Below, piece by piece: positions 24,101 through 35,632 of a DNA stretch of 64,000 nucleotides. Below the pieces are notes generated by a model, which worked only from the letters and a program-made list of their open reading frames with translations, was not told the origin of the DNA and ran no database searches. Origin of the DNA: Mayamaea pseudoterrestris (taxonomy: Eukaryota > Bacillariophyta > Bacillariophyceae > Sellaphorales > Sellaphoraceae); assembly GCA_027923505.1 (NCBI GenBank), contig BROI01000011.1, positions 1 through 64,000 of the forward strand. The letters run 5' to 3'. The position numbers and the translations under genes are program-made. Numbering within the stretch: position 1 is the first letter of the stretch; each line of letters starts with the position of its first letter.

Positions 24101-24505
24101 GCAAGCCGGTATGTCGGCTAGGACAAAGGACTGGCCGTCATTCCGGTGCAGGGGGAAGAAAGCCGCACCGGACAATTGAACACCAAGAAGCACATGCACC
24201 TACTCGAGACTTTACCTGATACCGCCTTACTACGCTCCGCGCGGCGAAAGCCTCGCGACGTCGATTCTCGTCTCCTCATTCTGTTGCACGAAGTCAACTG
24301 CAGACATCCGAGTCAAGCAGTTCCAGTACTTCATTAGATAGTCTCATAAGCTTCACCCTCCTCACCCACCCTCGCGACACTGGGCCTGGGGGGGGCTGGC
24401 AAGTAAACTGCCTGTTAACACCAACTCGTCTCTCCAACTAGCTAGCTGCCTAGATGGGCTGGATGACAGCAAGCCGGTATGTCGGCTAGGACAAAGGACT
24501 GGCCG
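21101..24505 (+). mobile_element. DIRS element copy 2: exact 3405-bp tandem duplicate of 17696-21100
   Basis: Every landmark here repeats copy 1 at +3405 bp: the internal RT start (ATCATGCTTTTC, 17696 and 21101), the RNase H part, the recombinase (22761-23900) and the B1-A2-B2 trio ending at 24505. Translated frames in the two copies read the same throughout. The copy is partial, starting within the RT region and lacking the Gag-like part. Perfect identity means a very recent tandem duplication, a second circular-intermediate insertion next to the first, or an assembly effect. Confidence 0.9.
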
Positions 24506-27500
24506 GAGCATAGAGCCTGAACCTAAGCATGAGCACCTGAGCCTGAGCACCTGAGCCTGAGCCTAACCTGAGCCTGAGCCTAGCCTGAGCCTACCTGAGC
24601 CTACCTGAGCCTAACTGAGCCTAACTGAGCCTAACTGAGCTTACCTGAGCCTACCTGAACCTACCTGGGCCTAACTGAGCCTAACTAACCTCACTGAGCC
24701 TAACTGAGCATAACTGAGCCTAACTGAGCCTGAGACAGAGCATGGAGCATAGAGCCTGAACCTGAGCATGAGCATATGAGCCTGAACCTGAGCATGAGCA
24801 CCTGAGCCTGAGCACCTGAGCCTGGGCACCTGAGCCTGAGCCTAGCCTGAGCCTCACTGAGCCTACCTGAGCCTACCTGAGCCTACCTGAGCCTACCTGA
24901 GCCTAACTGAGCCTAACTAAACCTAACTGAGCCTAACTGAGCCTAACTGAGCCTAACTGTGCCTGAGACTGGGCATGGAGCATAAGAGCCTAACCTGAGC
25001 ACTGAGCTACTGAGCCTGAACCCTAACCTGAGCCTGAGACTGAGCCTGGAGCCTACCTGAGCCTGAACCTGAGCCATGAGCTAACTGAGCCCTGAGCACC
25101 TGAGCCTGGCCTGAGCCTAACTGAGCCTAACTGAGCCTAAGCCCTGAGCCTAACTGAGCACCTGAGCCTACTGAGCCTACCTGAGCCAGACCTACACCCC
25201 CTGAGCCCACCTGAGGCCCTACCTGAGCCCACACTCGAGCCAACACTGAGGCAACTGAGAGCACTAAACAAGGAGCCCCGAGCATGAGCATATGAGCCTG
25301 AGCCTTAACCTGAGCCTGAGACGATGGATAGAGCCTGAACTGGAGCATCAGCACCTGAGCCTGAGCACCTGAGCCTGAGCACCTGAGCCTGAGCCTAGCC
25401 TGAGCCTACCTGAGCCTACCTGAGCCTGCCTGAGCCTACCTGAGCCTACCTGAGCCTAACTGAGCCTAACTGAGCCTAACTGAGCCTGAGACTGAGCATG
25501 GAGCATAGAGCCTGAACCTGAGCATGAGCGTATGAGCCTGATCCTAAGCCTGAGCCTGAGACTGAGCATGGAGCATAGAGCCTGAACCTGAGCATGAGCA
25601 CCTGAGCCTGAGCCTAGCCTGAGCCTAACTGAGCCTACCTGAGCCTACCTGAGCCTACCTGAGCCTACCTGAGCCTAACTGAGCCTAACTGAGCCTGAGA
25701 CTGAGCATGGAGCATAGAGCCTGAACCTGAGCATGAGCATATGAGCCTGAGCCTAAGCCTGAGCCTGAGACTGAGCATGGAGCATAGAGCCTGAACCTGA
25801 GCATGAGCACCTGAGCCTGAGCCTAGCCTGAGCCTAACTGAGCCTACCTGAGCCTAACTGAGCCTACCTGAGCCTACCTGAGCCTAACTGAGCCTAACTG
25901 AGCCTAACTGAGCCTAACTGAGCCTAACTGAGCCTAACTGAGCCTGAGACTGAGCATGGAGCATAGAGCCTGAACCTGAGCATGAGCATGAGCATATGAG
26001 CCTGAGCCTAAGCCTGAGCCTGAGACTGAGCATGGAGCATAGAGCCTGAACCTGAGCATGAGCACCTGAGCATGAGCACCTGAGCCTGAGCACCTGAGCC
26101 TGAGCACCTGAGCCTGAGCCTAACTGAGCCTAACTGAGCCTACCTGAGCCTACCTGAGCCTACCTGAGCCTACCTGAGCCTAACTGAGCCTAACTGAGCC
26201 TAACTGAGCCTGAGACTGAGCATGGAGCATAGAGCCTGAACCTGAGCATGAGCATATGAGCCTGAGCCTAAGCCTAAGCCTGAGCCTGAGACTGAGCATG
26301 GAGCATAGAGCCTGAACCTGAGCATGAGCACCTGAGCCTGAGCACCTGAGCCTGAGCACCTGAGCCTGAGCACCTGAGCCTGAGCACCTGAGCCTGAGCC
26401 TAACTGAGCCTAACTGAGCCTAACTGAGCCTACCTGAGCCTACCTGAGCCTAACTGAGCCTACCTGAGCCTACCTGAGCCTACCTGAGCCTACCTGAGCC
26501 TAACTGAGCCTAACTGAGCCTAACTAAACCTAACTGAGCCTGAGACTGAGCATGGAGCATAGAGCCTGAACCTGAGCATGAGCATATGAGCCTGAGCCTA
26601 AGCCTGAGCCTGAGCCTGAGACTGAGCATGGAGCATTAAGCCTGAACCTGAGCATGAGCACCTGAGCCTGAGCACCTGAGCCTGAGCACCTGAGCCTGAG
26701 CACCTGAGCCTGAGCACCTGAGCCTGAGCCTAGCCTGAGCCTAACTGAGCCTACCTGAGCCTAACTGAGCCTAACTGAGCCTAACTGAGCCTACCTGAGC
26801 CTACCTGAGCCTAACTGAGCCTACCTGAGCCTACCTGAGCCTACCTGAGCCTACCTGAGCCTACCTGAGCCTACATGAGCCTACCTGAGCCTAACTGAGC
26901 ATAACTGAGCCTAACTGAGCCTGAGACTGAGCATGAAGCATAGAGCCTAAACCTGAGCATGAGCATATGAGCCTGAGCCTTAACCTGAGCCTGAGACTGA
27001 GTATAGAGCATAGAGCCTGAACCTGAGCCTGAGCACCTGAGCCTGAGCACCTGAGCCTGAGCCTAGCCTGAGCCTACCTGAGCCTACCTGAGCCTGCCTG
27101 AGCCTACCTGAGCCTACCTGAGCCTAACTGAGCCTAACTGAGCCTAACTGAGCTGGAGCATAGAGCCCGAGCCTGATCCTAAGCCTGAGCCTGAGACTGA
27201 GCATGGAGCATAGAGCCTGAACCTGAGCATGAGCACCTGAGCCTGAGCCTAGCCTGAGCCTAACTGAGCCTACCTGAGCCTACCTGAGCCTACCTGAGCC
27301 TAACTGAGCCTAACTGAGCCTGAGACTGAGCATGGAGCATAGAGCCTGAACCTGAGCATGAGCATATGAGCCTGAGCCTGAGCCTAAGCCTGAGCCTGAG
27401 ACTGAGCATGGAGCATAGAGCCTGAACCTGAGCATGAGCACCTGAGCCTGAGCCTAGCCTGAGCCTAACTGAGCCTACCTGAGCCTAACTGAGCCTACCT

Positions 27501-29216
27501 GAGCCTACCTGAGCCTACCTGAGCCTAACTGAGCCTAACTGAGCCTAACTGAGCCTAACTGAGCTTAACTGAGCCTAACTGAGCCTGAGACTGAGCATGG
27601 AGCATAGAGCCTGAACCTGAGCATGAGCATGAGCATATGAGCCTGAGCCTAAGCCTGAGCCTGAGACTGAGCATGGAGCATAGAGCCTGAACCTGAGCAT
27701 GAGCACCTGAGCCTGAGCACCTGAGCCTGAGCACCTGAGCCTGAGCCTAACTGAGCCTAACTGAGCCTACCTGAGCCTACCTGAGCCTACCTGAGCCTAC
27801 CTGAGCCTAACTGAGCCTAACTGAGCCTAACTGAGCCTAACTGAGCCTGAGACTGAGCATGGAGCATAGAGCCTGAACCTGAGCATGAGCATATGAGCCT
27901 GAGCCTAAGCCTAAGCCTGAGCCTGAGACTGAGCATGGAGCATAGAGCCTGAACCTGAGCATGAGCACCTGAGCCTGAGCACCTGAGCCTGAGCACCTGA
28001 GCCTGAGCACCTGAGCCTGAGCACCTGAGCCTGAGCCTAACTGAGCCTAACTGAGCCTAACTGAGCCTACCTGAGCCTACCTGAGCCTAACTGAGCCTAC
28101 CTGAGCCTACCTGAGCCTACCTGAGCCTAACTGAGCCTAACTGAGCCTAACTAAACCTAACTGAGCCTGAGACTGAGCATGGAGCATAGAGCCTGAACCT
28201 GAGCATGAGCATATGAGCCTGAGCCTAAGCCTGAGCCTGAGCCTGAGACTGAGCATGGAGCATTAAGCCTGAACCTGAGCATGAGCACCTGAGCCTGAGC
28301 ACCTGGCCTGAGCACCTGAGCCTGAGCACCTGAGCCTGAGCACCTGAGCCTGAGCCTAGCCTGAGCCTAACTGAGCCTACCTGAGCCTAACTGAGCCTAA
28401 CTGAGCCTAACTGAGCCTACCTGAGCCTACCTGAGCCTAACTGAGCCTAACTGAGCCTAACTGAGCATAACTGAGCCTAACTGAGCCTGAGACTGAGCAT
28501 GGAGCTTAGAGCCTGAACCTGAACCTGAGCATGAGCCTGAGCCTAAGCCTGAGCCTGAGCCTGAGACTGAGCATGGAGCATAGAGCCTGAACCTGAGCCT
28601 GAGCACCTGAGCCTGAGCACCTGAGCCTGAGTATCTGAGCCTGAGCACCTGAGCCTGAGCCTAGCCTGAGCCTACCTGAGCCTTTCTGAGCCTACCTGAG
28701 CCTACCTGAGCCTAACTGAGCCTAACTAAGCCTAACTGAGCCTAACTGAGCATAACTGAGCTTAACTGAGCCTGAGACTGAGCATGGAGCTTAGAGCCTG
28801 AACCTGAACCTGAGCATGAGCATATGAGCCTGAGCCTAAGCCTGACCCTGAGACTGAGCATGGAGCATAGAGCCTGAACCTGAGCATGAGCACCTGAGCC
28901 TGAGCACCTGAGCCTGAGCACCTGAGCCTGAGCACCTGAGCCTGAGCCTAGCCTGAGCCTAACTGAGCCTACCTGAGCCTACCTGAGCCTAACTGAGCCT
29001 AACTGAGCCTAACTGAGCCTAACTGAGCCTGAGACTGAGCATGGAGCATAGAGCCTGAACCTGAGCATGAGCATATGAGCCTGAGCCTAAGCCTGAGCCT
29101 GAGACTGAGCATGGAGCATAGAGCCTGAACCTGAGCATGAGCACCTGAGCCTGAGCACCTGAGCCTGAGCCTAGCCTGAGCCTAACTGAGCCTACCTGAG
29201 CCTACCTGAGCCTAAC
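24506..29216. repeat. Satellite B: TGAGCCTAAC / TGAGCCTACC 10-bp repeat with higher-order blocks
   Basis: About 4.7 kb is built mainly from the 10-bp words TGAGCCTAAC and TGAGCCTACC with interspersed TGAGCACC. Longer blocks begin with GACTGAGCATGGAGCATAGA and recur every 200-340 bp. A still larger order is visible: rare variants such as GCCTGATCCTAAGCC (25536 and 27171), GAGCCTTAACC (about 25300 and 26975) and GCATTAAGCC (about 26634 and 28261) recur at 1627-1675 bp, so roughly 1.65 kb has been duplicated in tandem. The core contains CCTAAC, a telomere-like hexamer. No gene is seen. Confidence 0.93.
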
Positions 29217-32200
29217 GCCTCAGCCTCCACCTGAGCCTCCTCACTGAGCTGCAATTCTCACTGCCTCACTGCAATCCTCACTGCCTCACTGCCTCACTGC
29301 CTCACTGCAATTCTCACTGCCTCACTGCAATCCTCACTGCCTCACTGCAATTCTCACTGCCTCACTGCAATTCTCACTGCCTCACTGCCTCACTGCAATT
29401 CTCACTGCCTCACTGCAATCCTCACTGCCTCACTGCCTCACTGCAATCCTCACTGCCTCACTGCCTCACTGCCTCACTGCAATTCTCACTGCCTCACTGC
29501 AATTCTCACTGCCTCACTGCCTCACTGCCTCACTGTCACCCACCTCACTGCCTCACTGCATCCACTGCCCTCACTGCAATCCTCACTGCCTCACTGCAAT
29601 TCTCACTGCCTCACTGCAATTCTCACTGCCTCACTGCCTCACTGCAATTCTCACTGCCTCACTGCAATCCTCACTGCCTCACTGCAATTCTCACTGCCCT
29701 CTCCCCCACTGCAATTCTCACTGCCTCACTGCCTCACTGCAATTCTTCACTGCCTCACTGCAATCCTCACTGCCTCACTGCCTCACTGGCCTCACTGGCC
29801 TAACTGCCTCACTGCCTCACTGCAATTCTCACTGCCTCACTGCCTCACTGCAATCCTCACTGCCTCACTGCCTCACTGCAATTCTCACTGCCTCACTGCA
29901 ATCCTCACTGCCTCACTGCAATTCTCACTGCCTCACTGCCTCACTGCAATTCTCACTGCCTCACTGCAATCCTCACTGCCTCACTGCCTCACTGCCTCAC
30001 TGCCTCACTGCACATGCCTGACCTCATCACCTCAGCCTACACTGCCTCACTGCCTCACCTAGCCTCACTGCCTTGCCTCACTGCAATTCTCACTGCCTCA
30101 CTGCAATTCTCACTGCCTCACTGCCTCACTGCAATTCTCACTGCCTCACTGCAATCCTCACTGCCTCACTGCCTCACTGCCTCCCTCCCTTCCTCACTGC
30201 CTCACTGCAATCCTCACTGCCTCACTGCAATTCTCACTGCCTCACTGCAATTCTCACTGCCTCACTGCCTCACTGCAATTCTCACTGCCTCACTGCAATC
30301 CTCACTGCCTCACTGCCTCACTGCAATTCTCACTGCCTCACTGCAATCCTCACTGCCTCACTGCAATTCTCACTGCCTCACTGCAATTCTCACTGCCTCA
30401 CTGCCTCACTGCAATTCTCACTGCCTCACTGCCTCACTGCCTCACTGCAATTCTCACTGCCTCACTGCAATCCTCACTGCCTCACTGCAATTCTCACTGC
30501 CTCACTGCAATTCTCACTGCCTCACTGCCTCACTGCAATTCTCACTGCCTCACTGCAATTCTCACTGCCTCACTGCCTCACTGCCTCACTGCCTCACTGC
30601 CTCACTGCCTCACTGCCTCACTGCCTCACTGCCTCACTGCAATTCTCACTGCCTCACTGCAATCCTCACTGCCTCACTGCCTCACTGCAATTCTCACTGC
30701 CTCACTGCAATTCTCACTGCCTCACTGCCTCACTGCCATCCTCACTGCCTCACTGCAATCCTCACTGCCTCACTGCCTCACTGCCTCACTGCAATCCTCA
30801 CTGCCTCACTGCAATCCTCACTGCCTCACTGCAATTCTCACTGCCTCACTGCCTCCCTCACTGCCTCACTGCCTCACTGCAATTCTCACTGCCTCACTGC
30901 AATCCTCACTGCCTCACTGCCTTTCTCACTGCCTCACTGCAATTCTCACTGCAATTCTCACTGCCTCACTGCCTCACTGCAATTCTCACTGCCTCACTGC
31001 AATTCTCACTGCAATCCTCACTGCCTCACTGCAATCCTCACTGCCTCACTGCAATTCTCACTGCCTCACTGCAATCCTCACTGCCTCACTGCAATTCTCA
31101 CTGCCTCACTGCAATTCTCACTGCCTCACTGCCTCACTGCCTCACTGCTTCACTGCCTAACTGCCTCACTGCCTCACTGCCTCACTGCCTCACTGCCTCA
31201 CTGCAATTCTCACTGCCTCACTGCAATCCTCACTGCCTCACTGCCATTCTCCCTGCCTCACTGCCTCACTCCCTTCCTCACTGCCTCACTGCCTCACTGC
31301 AATTCTCACTGCCTCACTGCAATCCTCACTGCCTCACTGCATCACTGCCTCACTGCAATTCTCACTGCCTCACTGCAATCCTCACTGCCTCACTGCCTCA
31401 CTGCAATTCTCACTGCCTCACTGCAATTCTCACTGCCTCACTGCAATCCTCACTGCCTCACTGCAATTCTCACTGCCTCACTGCAATCCTCACTGCCTCA
31501 CTGCCTCACTGCCTCACTGCAATTCTCACTGCCTCACTGCAATCCTCACTGCCTCACTGCAATTCTCACTGCCTCACTGCAATTCTCACTGCCTCACTGC
31601 CTCACTGCCTCACTGCAATTCTCACTGCCTCACTGCAATCCTCACTGCCTCACTGCAATTCTCACTGCCTCACTGCAATCCTCACTGCCTCACTGCAATT
31701 CTCACTGCCTCACTGCAATTCTCACTGCCTCACTGCAATCCTCACTGCCTCACTGCAATTCTCACTGCCTCACTGCAATCCTCACTGCCTCACTGCAATT
31801 CTCACTGCCTCACTGCAATTCTCACTGCCTCACTGCCTCACTGCAATTCTCACTGCCTCACTGCAATCCTCACTGCCTCACTGCCTCACTGCCTCACTGC
31901 CTCACTGCCTCACTGCAATTCTCACTGCCTCACTGCCTCACTGCAATTCTCACTGCCTCACTGCAATTCTCACTGCCTCACTGCAATTCTCACTGCCTCA
32001 CTGCATCGCTGCCTCACTGCACTCACTGCCTCACTGCAATCTCACTGCCTCACTGCAATCCTCACTGCCTCACTGCAATTCTCACTGCCTCACTGCCTCA
32101 CTGCAATTCTCACTGCCTCACTGCAATTCACCGCTTCTCACTGCCTCACTGCACTCACTGCCTCACTGCAACTCACTGCCTCACTGCAATTCTCACCGCC

Positions 32201-35200
32201 CACTGCAATTCTCACTGCCTCACTGCCTCACTGCAATCCTTACTGCAATTCTCACTGCCTCACTGCAATCCTCACTGCCTCACTGCAATTCTCACTGCCT
32301 CACTGCAATCCTCACTGCCTCACTGCCTCACTGCCTCACTGCAATTCTCACTGCCTCACTGCAATCCTCACTGCCTCACTGCAATTCTCACTGCCTCACT
32401 GCAATTCTCACTGCCTCACTGCCTCACTGCAATCCTCACTGCCTCACTGCAATTCTCACTGCCTCACTGCAATTCTCACTGCCTCACTGCAATCCTCACT
32501 GCCTCACTGCAATTCTCACTGCCTCACTGCCTCACTGCCTCACTGCCTCACTGCCTCACTGCAATCCTCACTGCCTCACTGCAATTCTCACTGCCTCACT
32601 GCAATTCTCACTGCCTCACTGCAATTCTCACTGCCTCACTGCCTCACTGCAATTCTCACTGCCTCACTGCAATCCTCACTGCCTCACTGCAATCCTCACT
32701 GCCTCACTGCCTCACTGCCTCACTGCAATTCTCACTGCCTCACTGCAATCCTCACTTCACCTCTCCTCCTACTCACCTCTCCCTGCCTCACTGCAATTCT
32801 CACTGCCTCACTGCAATTCTCACTGCCTCACTGCAATCCTCACTGCCTCACTGCCTCACTGCAATTCTCACTGCCTCACTGCATCACTGCCTGTCTCACT
32901 GCCTCACTGCAATTCTCACTGCCTCACTGCAATTCTCACTGCCTCACTGCCTCACTGCAATTCTCACTGCCTCACTGCAATCTCACCCTCACCGCCCACT
33001 GCCTCACTGCCTCACTGCAATTCTCACTGCCTCACTGCAATCCTCACTGCCTCACTGCAATTCTCACTGCCTCACTGCAATGCCTCACTGCAATTCTCAC
33101 TGCCTCACTGCAATCCTCACTGCCTCACTGCCTCACTGCCTCACTGCCTCACTGCAATTCTCACTGCCTCACTGCAATTCTCACTGCCTCACTGCAATTC
33201 TCACTGCCTCACTGCCTCACTGCAATTCTCACTGCCTCACTGCAATTCTCACTGCCTCACTGCCTCACTGACAGTCTCACTGCCTCACTGCAATTCTCAC
33301 TGCCTCACTGCAATCCTCACTGCCTCACTGCAATTCTCACTGCCTCACTGCAATTCTCACTGCCTCACTGCCTCACTGCAATTCTCACTGCCTCACTGCA
33401 ATTCTCACTGCCTCACTGCAATCCTCACTGCCTCACTGCCTCACTGCCTCACTGCAATTCTCACTGCCTCACTGCAATCCTCACTGCCTCACTGCAATTC
33501 TCACTGCCTCACTGCAATTCTCACTGCCTCACTGCCTCACTGCAATCCTCACTGCCTCACTGCAATTCTCACTGCCTCACTGCAATCCTCACTGCCTCAC
33601 TGCCTCACTGCAATTCTCACTGCCTCACTGCAATCCTCACTGCCTCACTGCAATTCTCACTGCCTCACTGCCTCACTGCAATTCTCACTGCCTCACTGCA
33701 ATCCTCACTGCCTCACTGCCTCACTGCCTCACTGCCTCACTGCAATTCTCACTGCCTCACTGCAATCCTCACTGCCTCACTGCAATTCTCACTGCCTCAC
33801 TGCAATTCTCACTGCCTCACTGCCTCACTGCAATTCTCACTGCCTCACTGCAATCCTCACTGCCTCACTGCCTCACTGCAATTCTCACTGCCTCACTGCA
33901 ATCCTCACTGCCTCACTGCAATCCTCACTGCCTCACTGCAATTCTCACTGCCTCACTGCCTCACTGCAATTCTCACTGCCTCACTGCAATCCTCACTGCC
34001 TCACTGCCTCACTGCCTCACTGCCTCACTGCAATTCTCACTGCCTCACTGCAATCCTCACTGCCTCACTGCAATTCTCACTGCCTCACTGCAATTCTCAC
34101 TGCAATTCTCACTGCCTCACTGCAATCCTCACTGCCTCACTGCAATCCTCACTGCCTCACTGCCTCACTGCAATTCTCACTGCCTCACTGCAATTCTCAC
34201 TGCCTCACTGCAATTCTCCCAGTCTCACTGCCTCACTGCAAGCCTCCCTCCCTCACTGCCTCACTGCCTCACTCACTGCCTCACTGCCACCCTCACTGCC
34301 TCACTGCAATCCTCACTGCCTCACTGCCTCACTGCCTCACTGCAATTCTCACTGCCTCACTGCAATTCTCACTGCCTCACTGCAATTCTCACTGCCTCAC
34401 TGCAATTCTCACTGCAATCCTCACTGCCTCACTGCAATCCTCACTGCCTCACTGCAATTCTCACTGCCTCACTTCCTCCCTGCAATGCCTGCGCAATTCT
34501 CACTGCCTCACTGCAATCCTCACTGCCTCACTGCCACACTGCCTCACTGCAATTCTCACTGCCTCACTGCAATCCTCACTGCCTCACTGCAATTCTCACT
34601 GCCTCACTGCAATTCTCACCACTGCAATTCTCACTGCCTCACTGCCTCACTGCCTCACTGCAATCCTCACTGCCTCACTGCCTCACTGCCTCACTGCAAT
34701 CCTCACTGCCTCACTGCCTCACTGCAATTCTCACTGCCTCACTGCAATTCTCACTGCCTCACTGCCTCACTGCAATTCTCACTGCCTCACTGCAATCCTC
34801 ACTGCCTCACTGCAATTCTCACTGCCTCACTGCAATTCTCACTGCCTCACTGCCTCACTGCAATTCTCACTGCCTCACTGCAATCCTCACTGCCTCACTG
34901 CCTCACTGCCTCACTGCAATTCTCACTGCCTCACTGCAATTCTCACTGCCTCACTGCAATTCTCACTGCCTCACTGCCTCACTGCAATTCTCACTGCCTC
35001 ACTGCAATTCTCACTGACTCACTGCCTCACTGCAATTCTCACTGCCTCACTGCAATCCTCACTGCCTCACTGCAATCCTCACTGCCTCACTGCAATCCTC
35101 ACTGCCTCACTGCAATTCTCACTGCCTCACTGCAATTCTCACTGCCTCACTGCAATCCTCACTGCCTCACTGCAATTCTCACTGCCTCACTGCAATTCTC

Positions 35201-35632
35201 ACTGCCTCACTGCAATCCTCACTGCCTCACTGCAATTCTCACTGCCTCACTGCAATCCTCACTGCCTCAGCTCCTCACTGCCTCACTCACACTGCCATCA
35301 CTGCTTCTCACTGCCTCACTGCAATTCTCACTGCCTCACTGCAATTCTCACTGCTCCGCAATCCCTCACTGCCTCACTGCCTCACTGCAACCACTGCCTC
35401 ACTGCCCACTCACACTCCTCCCTGGACTCACTGCCTCACTGCAATTCCTCACTGCACTGCCACACTGCAATTCTCACTGCCTCACTGCCTCACTGCAATT
35501 TCACTCACTGCAACTCCCTCACTGCCTCACTGCAATCCTACCCCCCTGCCTCACTGCCTCCACACCCACTGCCTCACTGCCTCACTGCAATTCTCACTGC
35601 CTCACTGCACATCTCACTGCCTCACTGCGTGG
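29217..35632. repeat. Minisatellite A, right block
   Basis: About 6.4 kb of the same CACTGCCT and CACTGCAATTCT/CACTGCAATCCT words as 8758-15183, on the same strand, after a short mixed border at 29217-29250. Degenerate islands lie near 29530-29560, 32000-32200, 32750-32790 and 35260-35570. The matching length and strand of the two blocks suggest that one array was split by the DIRS and satellite-B DNA or that a block was duplicated. Long forward open frames here are again a property of the unit. Confidence 0.95.

Noticed and set aside
24506-29216. Interstitial telomere array
   Set aside because: CCTAAC appears inside the 10-bp unit, but true CCCTAA runs are absent, so it is a separate satellite.
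8758-35632. CRISPR-like repeat-spacer array
   Set aside because: Units are short, contiguous and of irregular order without unique spacers, and the window is nuclear eukaryotic DNA.
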